A stretch of 64,000 bases of DNA, from the NCBI GenBank assembly GCA_944320415.1, contig CALUHJ010000005.1, forward strand, positions 1 to 64,000. The letters run 5' to 3'. This stretch comes from an uncultured Bacteroidales bacterium (GTDB lineage: Bacteria > Bacteroidota > Bacteroidia > Bacteroidales > P3). Of the stretch, positions 8,833-18,400 are shown piece after piece (position 1 is the stretch's first letter; each line of letters opens with the position of its first letter). The position numbers and the translations under genes are program-made. Below the pieces are notes generated by a model. The model was not told the origin of the DNA. It made no database searches and was given only the letters and a program-made list of their open reading frames with translations.

Positions 8833-9384
8833 TCAGAACCAGTAACCCAAGCCCAAAAATATGCTGGAATTTCTGTCGTAAATGATTTTTTGCGTGTCAC
8901 TGAACAAAGGATAGTTGTATCCTATCCTTACATGGATTTTGTTTAGTATTTCAGCACCCACGCTTGTTTCCAATCCAAAGAATGAGAATGAATCCTCATT
9001 AACGGAGTTTTTCAAGTCTTTGTCCCATGACATGCTGTAATATGGTCCGAATGTCAGAAAAACTTTTACGATAGGTAATCCTATTCTCCATTTTACGGCT
9101 ACCGGTACCTTCAAGAAACTGTAACGGTCTGTAAACATACTGGTGTTGGCGTACATTAAAGGGGAGTTCTCATAAAACAGCGAACCTTCCACTCCAAGTC
9201 CTATTATAGGGAGTATGAATTCAGCTGTCGCGCCGGCCCTTACGGGAGCCTTGTCGTTTAAAGAGCCTTCAAATATGGGGGCTTGGTCTCCCAATCCTGC
9301 CGAAATACCGAATTTGAACAATTGGGCGTTGCAAGTCATGCTTGCAATCATGATAAACGCAAAAAGAATCGAAATTTTTTTCAT
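8833..9384 (-). CDS. Outer membrane beta-barrel protein (PorT-like family)
   Basis: This 183-residue protein has a signal peptide (MKKISILFAFIMIASMTCNAQ). About eight amphipathic beta strands follow, and it ends in GLGYWF, a C-terminal aromatic typical of outer membrane barrels. It belongs to the small Bacteroidota barrel family often annotated as porin family or PorT-like. A channel or adhesin role cannot be read from the sequence. It converges on phoH, and only 7 nt separate the two stop codons. Confidence 0.8.
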   Translation of the reverse strand: MKKISILFAFIMIASMTCNAQLFKFGISAGLGDQAPIFEGSLNDKAPVRAGATAEFILPIIGLGVEGSLFYENSPLMYANTSMFTDRYSFLKVPVAVKWRIGLPIVKVFLTFGPYYSMSWDKDLKNSVNEDSFSFFGLETSVGAEILNKIHVRIGYNYPLFSDTQKIIYDRNSSIFLGLGYWF

Positions 9385-9450
9385 ATCATACTGTATTTCT
9401 GATTAAACGTATCAAATAACGAATAATTGTTTATTGTGAAATATTTTTTA

Positions 9451-9458
9451 TACCTTCG
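9451..9458 (+). promoter_or_regulatory. -7-like promoter element for the T9SS cargo gene
   Basis: TACCTTCG differs from TAnnTTTG at one position and lies 18 nt before the ATG at 9477. Confidence 0.45.
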
Positions 9459-9476
9459 CAGAAGGAATAGGAATGT

Positions 9477-12400
9477 ATGAAAAAGGTTTTATTGTTTGTT
9501 TCGTTTCTGATTTTGTTTCAGATTGTTTTTGGCCAAAGTGCATTCAGGTTTGAACAGAATAAGGGACAGTGGAATGAGAATGTAAGGTACAGAGTGCGGT
9601 TGAACAAGGGCTTTTTGTATTTGCAAGAAAGGTCTCTTTTGTTTGTTTATGGGGATAAAAGGAAACATTCTTTTCTGATAGAGCCTTTAGGTATGAGGCT
9701 TTCCGAATTGACGGAAGGGGATGTATTGCAGGGATATTCCAACTATTTCATAGGGAATGACGAATCCAAATGGAAAACGGGTGTGAAAAGTTACGGATAT
9801 GTTCTGTACAGAAATGTTTATGAGGGGATAGATTGGAAGATTTACGGAGCTGAAACGGGGATCAAGCATGAATTCGTTTTGAGTGCGGGTGCGGATTACA
9901 AGAATATAAGGTTGAGATATGAGGGGTTGGACAAGTTGGAATTGGATTCTGAACGTGGTTGTCTCGTTTTGCATACGTGTTTGGGTAGGATGGAGGAATT
10001 GAAACCTTATGCGTATCAGTTGATTGACGGAAAGACTGTTGAGGTTGAGGCGAGGTTTGTTCTGAAAGACGGAGAAGTTTGCTATGATTTGGGAACCTAT
10101 GATTCGACCAAGGCTTTGGTTGTAGATCCCACGCTTGTGTTTTCTACCTATTCCGGTTCGACAAGCGATAATTGGGGATTTACCGCAACGTATGATTCTG
10201 ACGGTAACATGTATACCGGTTCCATTGTAAGAGGAGACGGATATCCCACGAGCGTTGGAGCATTTGACGATGATTTCGGAGGCGAATGGGATTGTGCAGT
10301 GAGCAAATTTAATTCTGCGGGGACGGATCTGATATTTTCAACTTATTTCGGAGGTAATCAGAGTGAGATGCCTCACAGTATGACGGTTAATCAATTCGGT
10401 GAACTGTTGGTTTTCGGCACTACGGGCAGTTCAAATTTCCCTACTACGTCAAATGCTTTTGGTGTAATGTTCTCCGGAGGCAGTACGGTTACGTATGATG
10501 GTACCATTGTTTTTCCTTTCGGTGTCGATATCTTTGTGAACAGATTCAGTTCGGACGGAACGCAGCTGCTTGCCTCAACATTTGTCGGGGGCTCGGGAAA
10601 CGACGGATTGAATTACAGGGAAAGATACAATTCCGAGCAGTCTACGGTTTATTTGGGTAATGATACGCTTTATGCAAACTATGGAGACGGGGCAAGAGGC
10701 GAAATCATAACAGATGACCGTAATAATGTATATGTCGGGAGTTCCACTTTTTCGGATGATTTTCCGGTGACGGATAATGCTTTTCAAAATCAGTTTGGCG
10801 GAGGACAGGAAGGTATTGTTTTTAAATTGGATTATTCGTTGTCTTCCATGCTTTTCGGTTCTTATATAGGCGGAAGTGGAGATGATGCAATCTTTTCAGT
10901 CGATACCGATTCAGAATACAGACTATATGTTACGGGAGGTACCTCAAGTATTGACTTTCCAACTTGTGCACAAGCATACAATACAACTTCGAATTCTGGA
11001 ATGACCGATGCTTTTGTAAGTCTGGTGTCATACGATGGTTCGCAGCTCTTGGCATCTACTTATTTCGGCTCGGACACTTTTGACTTGTCCTATTTTGTAA
11101 GAACGGACCGCAATGACAATCCTCATATTTTCGGACAAACCAAGGCAAGCGGTTCAACCTTGGTTTACAATGCCCAATACAGTATTCCGAACAGTGGGCA
11201 GTTTATAGCGAAATTTACGCCTATGTTGGACTCTCTGATTTGGAGTACGGTATTCGGTACGGGTGACGGCAGGATAAATATTTCTCCTACCGCATTTGTG
11301 GTTGATGTTTGCGGAAGAGTTTATCTTTCTGGGTGGGGACGCATGTTTAAGTATATGACCTTGCCGAACAGTACCAATTTTGGAACGTATAACATGCAGT
11401 TGTCAGGCGATGCTTATCAGACTCAGACGGACGGACAGGACTTTTATTTGATGGCAATGGCCTCCGATGCTTCCGCGTTGGATTATGCGACGTTTTTCGG
11501 AGAGGTCTCATCTTCTCAGTATGTAGGTACGGATCATGTGGATGGAGGAACAAGCAGATTCGACAAGTTCAGCAATCTGTATCAGGTAGTTTGCGCAAGT
11601 TGCGGTGGCAGTCAGGGATTTCCTGTATTTCCAGACAATGTTTGGAGCAGTCAGAACAATTCTTCCAATTGCAATATGGCTGCATTTAAGTTCAATATAC
11701 ATGATGATTTTGCGGTTGCGGATTTTAAAATACCCGATTATGTATGTTATCCTCAACAAGCGGAATTTGAAAATACGGGGCGAGGAGATTCTTTTTATTG
11801 GGATTTCGGAGACGGTGGCTTTTCTGTTGAAGAGAATCCCGTTTACACCTATGAGAATGCAGGTATCTATGATGTGACATTGATAGCCTACAAGCAGGAT
11901 GGATGTGTCACTTCGGATACTCTTGTAAAGCAGATAATCATATTGGATTCCCAATCGGATACCCTTGATACCGTTTCCGCATGTCTGAATGACTATGTAC
12001 AGATAGGCCTTGATATTTTTCCTTCTTCCGATGTCACGTTCCTTTGGTGGCCTGGTATTGGACTGACCGATTCAACCGCTCCAAATCCTCATGCGTTGGT
12101 TACCGAAGACAGGGAATACAGATTGATAATACATACGGAGGAATGCAGCGATACTGTGATTCAGAGAATTGAAGTGAGGTATCTGGAAATGGAACTGCAG
12201 GATACAATAAACTATTGCAGTAATCCGTATGTGATAAATTCAAATGAAATAAATCCTTCTGCGGAAGTGTGCGCTTCATGGAGCAGAGATTTTGCCGATA
12301 CCATATTTTCCGACAATGGTATTTTTACTTTGGAAAATTATACCTCGCGCTGGCTGTATCTTTTTGCGAGAGAAGGCAATTGTTTCGGCAAGGACAGCGT

Positions 12401-13628
12401 GTTCATGAATTATGAGGGTGGAATATTGGGTTTAGAGCCTCACCAGACCCGTTGCAACAACGAAAGCAACGGCTATGTGACGGCAACAACCGACGGTTTT
12501 GCCGAACCGGTATTTTTTCAGTGGAGCAACGGTCAAAGCGGTGAAGGACTGGATTCAATAGGTGATTTGTCAGTTGGCAATTATACTCTTACGATAACCG
12601 ATGCCAACGGATGTACTGCAACACAGGAGTTTGAGATAAGCAGTCCGAGCGATTTGGATGTGGATTTCCAAAAGACGGACAACCCTTGTCAAGGTGTATG
12701 TACGGCAACAATAACGCTTAATCCTACGGGTGGTGTCGCACCATACGCGATTGAGTGGCAGGACGGCTCGACCGGGCTCTCCTTGTCGGGACTTTGCACC
12801 GGAGTTTACGTTTATGAACTGACCGATGCACAAGGATGCAAATACAATGACACAATAGATATATTGCAGTTGGATACCGTAAGGTTGAATGTAGCATATG
12901 GCGAGAACCTTTGCCCGGAGGGTTGTTCGGCAACGGCGGAGGCTGTGGTTTCAGGCGGCACTTTCCCATATTCCTATCAGTGGTCCAACGGAGAAAATGC
13001 AGCTATGCTTACGGATTTGTGCAGCGGGGATTATTCTTTGCAGGTAACTGATGCCAACGGTTGCAAATGTGAAGAGTCGTTCAGCATAACATATACGGAC
13101 GTATTTGAAGATTTCTGGGTTTCCACAAGTCAGGACAGAGTGTATGACGGACAGGTCGTAACCCTTTCCTCGAAACATATACCTCAAATGAATTACAGCT
13201 GGTATCCGAGTGAGAATCTGGTGGCACCGCATTCCTCTTCTACCGATGCCCTTATGTATGAGAGTACCATGTTTTATGTTTATGTGACGGACAACAAGGG
13301 ATGTGATTTGAAAGACAGCGTATTCGTGCATGTGGATGTGGTAAATTGCGGAAAGCCCAACATATATGTGCCAAATATATTCACCCCGAACGGCGACGGA
13401 AAGAACGATGCCGTATTCGTAAAGGGAGACTGGATTGACAGTTTCATTTTCGAGATTTACGACCGTTGGGGAGAAAAGGTGTTTTCGACGAACAGACTGG
13501 ACGAGGGTTGGGACGGAACCTACAAGGGCAACAGATGCGATGCCGCAGTATATTATTACAGACTGGAGGTCAAGTGTCAGGGGGGCAAAACCTATACAGG
13601 TTCTGGTGACATAACGTTAATAAGATGA
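9477..13628 (+). CDS. Large T9SS type B cargo protein (gliding-motility-type C-terminal domain)
   Basis: This 1383-residue secreted protein has a signal peptide ending in FGQ. The N-terminal domain opens with RFEQNKGQWNENVRYRV (DUF7948-like). A propeller of SBBP-like repeats follows (such as STYFGGNQSEMP, STFVGGSGNDG, GSYIGGSGDDAIFS and STYFGSDTFD). Next come a PKD domain (YWDFGDGGFSVEENPVYTYE, near residue 770) and three SprB-like repeats (FFQWSNGQSGE, AIEWQDGSTGLS, SYQWSNGENAA). The end is a type B sorting domain with NIFTPNGDGKND and IYDRWGEKVF. The C-terminal domain routes the protein through the T9SS to the cell surface or medium. The modules suggest adhesion or a structural role, with no catalytic site seen. 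It is followed 3 nt later by the RNase H gene. Confidence 0.9.
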   Translation: MKKVLLFVSFLILFQIVFGQSAFRFEQNKGQWNENVRYRVRLNKGFLYLQERSLLFVYGDKRKHSFLIEPLGMRLSELTEGDVLQGYSNYFIGNDESKWKTGVKSYGYVLYRNVYEGIDWKIYGAETGIKHEFVLSAGADYKNIRLRYEGLDKLELDSERGCLVLHTCLGRMEELKPYAYQLIDGKTVEVEARFVLKDGEVCYDLGTYDSTKALVVDPTLVFSTYSGSTSDNWGFTATYDSDGNMYTGSIVRGDGYPTSVGAFDDDFGGEWDCAVSKFNSAGTDLIFSTYFGGNQSEMPHSMTVNQFGELLVFGTTGSSNFPTTSNAFGVMFSGGSTVTYDGTIVFPFGVDIFVNRFSSDGTQLLASTFVGGSGNDGLNYRERYNSEQSTVYLGNDTLYANYGDGARGEIITDDRNNVYVGSSTFSDDFPVTDNAFQNQFGGGQEGIVFKLDYSLSSMLFGSYIGGSGDDAIFSVDTDSEYRLYVTGGTSSIDFPTCAQAYNTTSNSGMTDAFVSLVSYDGSQLLASTYFGSDTFDLSYFVRTDRNDNPHIFGQTKASGSTLVYNAQYSIPNSGQFIAKFTPMLDSLIWSTVFGTGDGRINISPTAFVVDVCGRVYLSGWGRMFKYMTLPNSTNFGTYNMQLSGDAYQTQTDGQDFYLMAMASDASALDYATFFGEVSSSQYVGTDHVDGGTSRFDKFSNLYQVVCASCGGSQGFPVFPDNVWSSQNNSSNCNMAAFKFNIHDDFAVADFKIPDYVCYPQQAEFENTGRGDSFYWDFGDGGFSVEENPVYTYENAGIYDVTLIAYKQDGCVTSDTLVKQIIILDSQSDTLDTVSACLNDYVQIGLDIFPSSDVTFLWWPGIGLTDSTAPNPHALVTEDREYRLIIHTEECSDTVIQRIEVRYLEMELQDTINYCSNPYVINSNEINPSAEVCASWSRDFADTIFSDNGIFTLENYTSRWLYLFAREGNCFGKDSVFMNYEGGILGLEPHQTRCNNESNGYVTATTDGFAEPVFFQWSNGQSGEGLDSIGDLSVGNYTLTITDANGCTATQEFEISSPSDLDVDFQKTDNPCQGVCTATITLNPTGGVAPYAIEWQDGSTGLSLSGLCTGVYVYELTDAQGCKYNDTIDILQLDTVRLNVAYGENLCPEGCSATAEAVVSGGTFPYSYQWSNGENAAMLTDLCSGDYSLQVTDANGCKCEESFSITYTDVFEDFWVSTSQDRVYDGQVVTLSSKHIPQMNYSWYPSENLVAPHSSSTDALMYESTMFYVYVTDNKGCDLKDSVFVHVDVVNCGKPNIYVPNIFTPNGDGKNDAVFVKGDWIDSFIFEIYDRWGEKVFSTNRLDEGWDGTYKGNRCDAAVYYYRLEVKCQGGKTYTGSGDITLIR

Positions 13629-13631
13629 TTG

Positions 13632-14261
13632 ATGGCTAAAAAGAACAAATATTATGTAGTCTGGAAAGGCCGTGAAAAAGGCGTGTTCCATACTTGGGAA
13701 GAATGCAAGCGACAGATTGAGGGTTATGAAAATGCAATGTACAAGTCGTTTGACGATATTGCGCAGGCAGAAAAGGCATACGGTGAATCTCCGGAAAAAT
13801 ACATATATGCGAAGAAAGCGTCTTTGAAAAAAAATATCTCGGAAACTCCTTCATCCCTTCCCGTCACCGACAGTATAGCTACCGATGCTGCATGCAGCGG
13901 AAATCCCGGAAAAATGGAGTATCAGGGAGTTTATGTCAAGGACGGAAGGCGTCTTTTTTATTTCTCGCATCCCAATGCCACCAACAACATAGGGGAATTT
14001 CTTGCAATAGTACACGGTCTGGCATATCTGAAAAAGCATAATCTTCCACAGCCTCTTTATACCGACAGCCGTAATGCCATGCTTTGGGTCAGACAGAAAA
14101 AATGTCGTACAAGACTTAAAAGGACAGAAAAGAACAAAGACTTGTTCGAATATATTGCAAGGGCGGAACAGTGGCTTGAAAACAATACTTATTCCACTCC
14201 TGTCCTGAAATGGAATACTGAAGAATGGGGAGAGATTCCGGCCGATTTCGGTCGCAAATGA
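13632..14261 (+). CDS. Ribonuclease H with N-terminal viroplasmin domain
   Basis: This is a protein of about 209 residues. The N-terminal caulimovirus viroplasmin (RNase H1 N-terminal) domain (KYYVVWKGREKGVFHTWEEC, about residues 5-45) binds RNA/DNA hybrids. An RNase HI-type catalytic domain follows with the acidic residues in TDAACSGNPG, NIGEFLAIVHGL, LYTDSRNAMLW and EIPADFGRK. The enzyme removes RNA from RNA/DNA hybrids. I chose the ATG at 13632 over a TTG one codon earlier. It directly follows the large cargo gene. The nearby RNase HII gene (rnhB) at 50.7 kb is a different family. Confidence 0.88.
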   Translation: MAKKNKYYVVWKGREKGVFHTWEECKRQIEGYENAMYKSFDDIAQAEKAYGESPEKYIYAKKASLKKNISETPSSLPVTDSIATDAACSGNPGKMEYQGVYVKDGRRLFYFSHPNATNNIGEFLAIVHGLAYLKKHNLPQPLYTDSRNAMLWVRQKKCRTRLKRTEKNKDLFEYIARAEQWLENNTYSTPVLKWNTEEWGEIPADFGRK

Positions 14262-14270
14262 ATCAGGGAC

Positions 14271-14711
14271 TTATTTCGTTTGGTTTTCGTAAGCCAGAAA
14301 TCTTCGTTTGAAATCTTCGGGAATAGGAACCGAGGTGTTGGTATTTCTGTTGAAGCCTGAAAGAATCGTTTTGCAGGTTCCCTTGACCTCTCCTTTGGCG
14401 GTAATAAGTCTTTGATGGGTTGTCATGGATTTGTTTCCGAATTTGACGGCTTTTGTTTCTACAAACAGTTCGTCTCCCTGCACTATGGGCATGTAAAAAT
14501 TTGTTTCTGTATTTACTATCACCACCAGTATTTCACTCCAGTTCAATTGTTGACCCATTACTTTCTCGAAATAGTTTATCCTTCCCAAATCGTAGTATTG
14601 AGCCTGGAAGCTGTTGTTTACGTGATTCAATGCATCCAGATCGCTGAAGCGTATCTGAACAGGAAGTCTGAATTTATAGGTATCGTTTTCGGGCCTTGTA
14701 ATTTCGTTCAT
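14271..14711 (-). CDS. Acyl-CoA thioesterase, 4HBT/YbgC type
   Basis: This is a hotdog-fold protein of about 146 residues. RFSDLDALNHVNNSFQAQYYDLGR holds the conserved Asp and the HVNN motif of 4-hydroxybenzoyl-CoA/YbgC-type thioesterases. It should hydrolyse an acyl-CoA or acyl-ACP in the cytoplasm; the chain length cannot be told. A longer in-frame reading to 14786 would start inside the dispersed repeat and upstream of the -7 element at 14733-14740, so I chose the ATG at 14711. Confidence 0.85.
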   Translation of the reverse strand: MNEITRPENDTYKFRLPVQIRFSDLDALNHVNNSFQAQYYDLGRINYFEKVMGQQLNWSEILVVIVNTETNFYMPIVQGDELFVETKAVKFGNKSMTTHQRLITAKGEVKGTCKTILSGFNRNTNTSVPIPEDFKRRFLAYENQTK

Positions 14712-14732
14712 TTTGTCTTTGTGATTTTGACG

Positions 14733-14740
14733 CAAAATTA
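14733..14740 (-). promoter_or_regulatory. -7 promoter element for the thioesterase
   Basis: On the minus strand the sequence reads TAATTTTG followed by C, 21 nt before the chosen ATG. Confidence 0.5.
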
Positions 14741-14765
14741 CAAATAAATCCTTTCTTTGTTTCGT

Positions 14766-14822
14766 GAAATTGGAATCAAATTCCATGAAAATGAAATCAG
14801 AAAAGAATTTTCTGAAACTTTG
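14766..14822 (+). repeat. Dispersed repeat, copy 3
   Basis: GGAATCAAATTCCATGAAAA followed by ATCAGAAAAGAATTTTCTGAA. The first module is itself an inverted repeat (GGAAT-CAA-ATTCC). It lies between the thioesterase promoter and the accessory island. Confidence 0.8.
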
Positions 14823-15286
14823 TTTGGTTAAAGGGTGTTTTCATAGTCTTAGGTTGAGGTTGTAATATGAATGCCTTGTTAGTTCTCATTTCAGCCAGCT
14901 AGATGGCTACAAAAGTCTTTGTGAACGAGCTGATATTACAACTGCGCATATAATTTAGAGTTTGGCAGAACTCCAATAACACGAAATACTTTGTCGAAAG
15001 CGAACATGCTAAGAAATTATCGTGTATTTGAATCTTGCGTCTATCATTTATTGTTTTATAATTATTATTAAGGGTTAATTTAAAATACAAATGGATATTT
15101 ATGTAGTAATGAAAATACTTGGAAACTATATGCTAGTAAAGGACAATATCAAGAGTCTATTTAGTATGCTGAATACAATATTTTTTTTGCAAAAATGACA
15201 GTCGGTTAGAACTGATTTTTTTTGCATTGTAATTAACCACATTGAGATATTTTATTTTTTTAACTCTTTTTTAACATGTGCTAGTG
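14823..15286. other. Gene-free AT-rich stretch at the left edge of the accessory island
   Basis: No coding region is convincing here. A 63-codon minus-strand reading frame (14899-15090) has no start signal, signal peptide or recognisable motif. The section may contain decayed DNA of a former insertion, but I see no terminal repeats or transposase residues to prove it. Confidence 0.4.
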
Positions 15287-15316
15287 TTTGTCATGTAAAA
15301 TAATTTTATAATTTTG
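15287..15316 (+). promoter_or_regulatory. Promoter of the 1419-residue gene
   Basis: TTTG (15287-15290) and TAATTTTG (15309-15316) are 18 nt apart, a good match to the Bacteroidota -33/-7 pair. The leader to the ATG at 15454 would be about 130 nt, unusually long for this window. Confidence 0.6.
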
Positions 15317-15453
15317 CCTCTAGTAATCATAGCAATTATTGTTCGTAATTCTTTGTTTTTTGTACTATGAAGATGTGATAATTTTTGCTAATTACCAGTT
15401 ATGCAAGTATTTATAATTTGTTGAATTCGCGTTAATTAAATAATTTTTTAGCT

Positions 15454-18400
15454 ATGAGTACAAAAACTATAAAGAATGATTCGGATAAAATTGATAGACT
15501 AAGAACTTTATTGGATAAGCTGAACAGATTTAATGATTTTAGCTATGCTTCATTAAAGGATAAAGTTCTGAATAATAAATTAAGTGTAAACGAGAGACTT
15601 ACCAAACGGGATGTGCTGCTTTGGAAGGAGTTTCTGTCTGACATAGATAAATTGGGTGTTGGGAGCGTAGGATTTGTTAATAAATGGGATGAATTTGATC
15701 GTATTTTGGCTAATGGTGCTATGAGGATTGACTTGGATGTCCTAAATAGACTTGTGACATTTGTAAAACAGCAAAATAAAGTATCTTCATCGCTGATACC
15801 AATCAAAGGTATCAGTCAGACAATGCAAGGTAAACTGAAACAGTGTCACATATACGACATACCCAGCCTGTTGCAAAAAGGCAAAATTCAAAGCAAACGC
15901 AATGAATTGGCTTCTCAATTAGGTGTAGATGTAAATTTGGTGAACTCTTGGGTGAAACAGGCAGATTTGTGGAAAGTGGAAGGTATGACACCCGACACGG
16001 CATTTCTGTTGGTACAAATCGGTGTACGCAATGTGAACGACTTGGCAAGAGTTGATGCTTGCAAAGCCTACCCCATCATGCAGCGGCTTTGTTTTACACA
16101 AATCGATTTCTTGCTTGAGAGCCAGAATACTATCGAAACTATAATTCGGAATGCGGAAGAATTGGTGGATAACGCTTTCATGGAGCGTCAGCTATCATTG
16201 ACCATCGAAATAAATGAACCGGAACCGTATTTTCTTTTCCGTGAACAATCCAATTATCAAATTGATGAATTGCTGAAAACCAGTGGGGAAATCATACGCG
16301 AAGGACTGGCTTCGTTGGATGATGTAATTCCCGCGCTCCCGCTTCCTCATATTATCAGAGGTCAAATATACATGAAAAAGACAGGAGAACCTGAGCTCAA
16401 CAATTATCCGCTCGCTAATGCAAAGGTAGAAATATCAGGTATCTCGAGTTCGTCTGACGACCAAAGTGAAGCTGGTAAAAAGCCATTTGGATATACCGAT
16501 GGTGGAGGTAATTTTGTCATTATAATGCCTGACAGATACAACCTCCAGGAAACTGTCTCTATTATAGTTTCACAAGGATTCAATAAACAGACATTTGTAA
16601 AAACTGCATCCGACATTATAAATTCTGTCAAAGAACAAAAGAGTCTTGATCTTTTCAATAAACTGGACTATATAAAAGGTATTCTTGATGCAGAAAAGGA
16701 AAAAAAAGATATTTATGAACGACTGAAAAAATGTCTGGCGGACAATCCGAACTATGTGACGGAGATAAAGGCAGAAATCGAAAAGTGGGAAACTTTGATG
16801 CCGGATATTGAGGCAGAAATCGAACTGCAGACACAAGCCTATATCGACACCGAAAAAGAAATCAGACAAACAATTGACGACCATACTGTCGTTTCATTGA
16901 ACAGAATTCTGAATAATCTTGTGAGCCGAAACGATTTCGAAGCAGATTTAGGCGTATTTATATTGACTGATGAAATCTTCAAAGGATATTCGTCAGACTT
17001 AAAGAAAACATTGCCAAGTGTAAAATTAATGGAAAACGATGACGAGGCTGTACGCCTCTCCACCGATACAGCTCCGGCTCGTGTATTTAATTATTGCATG
17101 CTACAGCGCCTGGTTGAACCATCAATTATCAATGGTAAGGACGCGGCTAATTTCATATCACGGACAAAATTGACTAAGCCGGTTGATGTTATGGCATTCA
17201 AGGAGGGGATATACGAAAGTTCTGAAAAGATAACAAAGATGTCGTCGTTGGGTATCGGTTATATTCTGAATATGCATCAAGCATGGGTGCCGGATGGCTT
17301 TGCTTTGGGGTCGTTACTCTACTCTTTGGTACTGGCTCCTGGCGAAGAGCAACGTCTGGTGGTACGAGAGAAAAGTCAGACATATACCGTATCCGACAAT
17401 TCGGATGCTTCGGACAGTACCAGCGAAAGCTATACACTCACACAGGACGATGATGCCATGGCGGTGTACAATTATGCGCTTAACCAGCTTTCTAAAGCCG
17501 ACTACCAATCTGAATATTCAACCAAAACATCAAGTCACGGTGGAGGCTTGGGTATAGGAGGTGTGTTTGGTGGATTTTCTGCCATGTTGGGATTATCAGG
17601 TTCTACATCCAAATCGAGCGGAAGCGCTTCATCAGCGGCAAGCCAATCAAACGCACACAACGAAGTATCTTCTGCCGCTCAAAATTTCCAACATAGCATC
17701 AAGAGCGCTTCGGAAAGAGTAGCTCAGGCAAAACGCATCAGTGTACGGGCAGCGACAAGCGAAGAAAGCGATTCGGTGGCAACAAAAATTATTGCCAACC
17801 ACAACCATTCTCATACCCTTACAATTCAATATTGGGAAGTAATGCGCCGCTACCGGATGGAAACATGCATCGACGGTGTAGAATTGGTATTGTTTGTTCC
17901 TTTGGAAATTATATCATTCAAGGATAAGAGTGAACCTCTTCTCCTTTCCTTGGGCAATGACGACGATTCAGGACAAAATAAATTCGATCAAACTAGATTC
18001 AATAAACGTTATCAACAGCTGTTGAAATATGCTGATATATTGCTTCCTCATCTGCCTTACAAATATAAAAACGGCTTGGAACTCATAAAGAAATATGCGT
18101 CATATCCTACGTGGATACGTGAAAAGGAAGAAAGTAGCAGCAGCAAGGTGCTGACATTAAGTTTCAACTGCAACATCTTGGAGTTTGATGATATAAATGC
18201 AACTTTGATCCTCAAGAATGGAAAAGGAATCATTTCCGGCAATCTAAATCGTTTCGAAAGGAAATATCTCTATGATAAAGATGATAAAATTGAAACTTCG
18301 CTTCAGTTGAAGCAAAAAATCAAAGAAGAAAGAAAAAAAAATGGAAGTACGTGTACATTTAGTTTCAATATTCCAGGGTATGTAACTGAAAGTGACATTG

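Noticed and set aside
14712-14786. N-terminal extension of the thioesterase
   Set aside because: It would begin in the dispersed repeat upstream of the promoter, and the hotdog domain is complete without it.
14899-15090. 63-codon minus-strand frame as a gene or transposase relic
   Set aside because: No motif, terminal repeat or promoter was seen. The stretch is AT-rich, where open frames of this length arise by chance.
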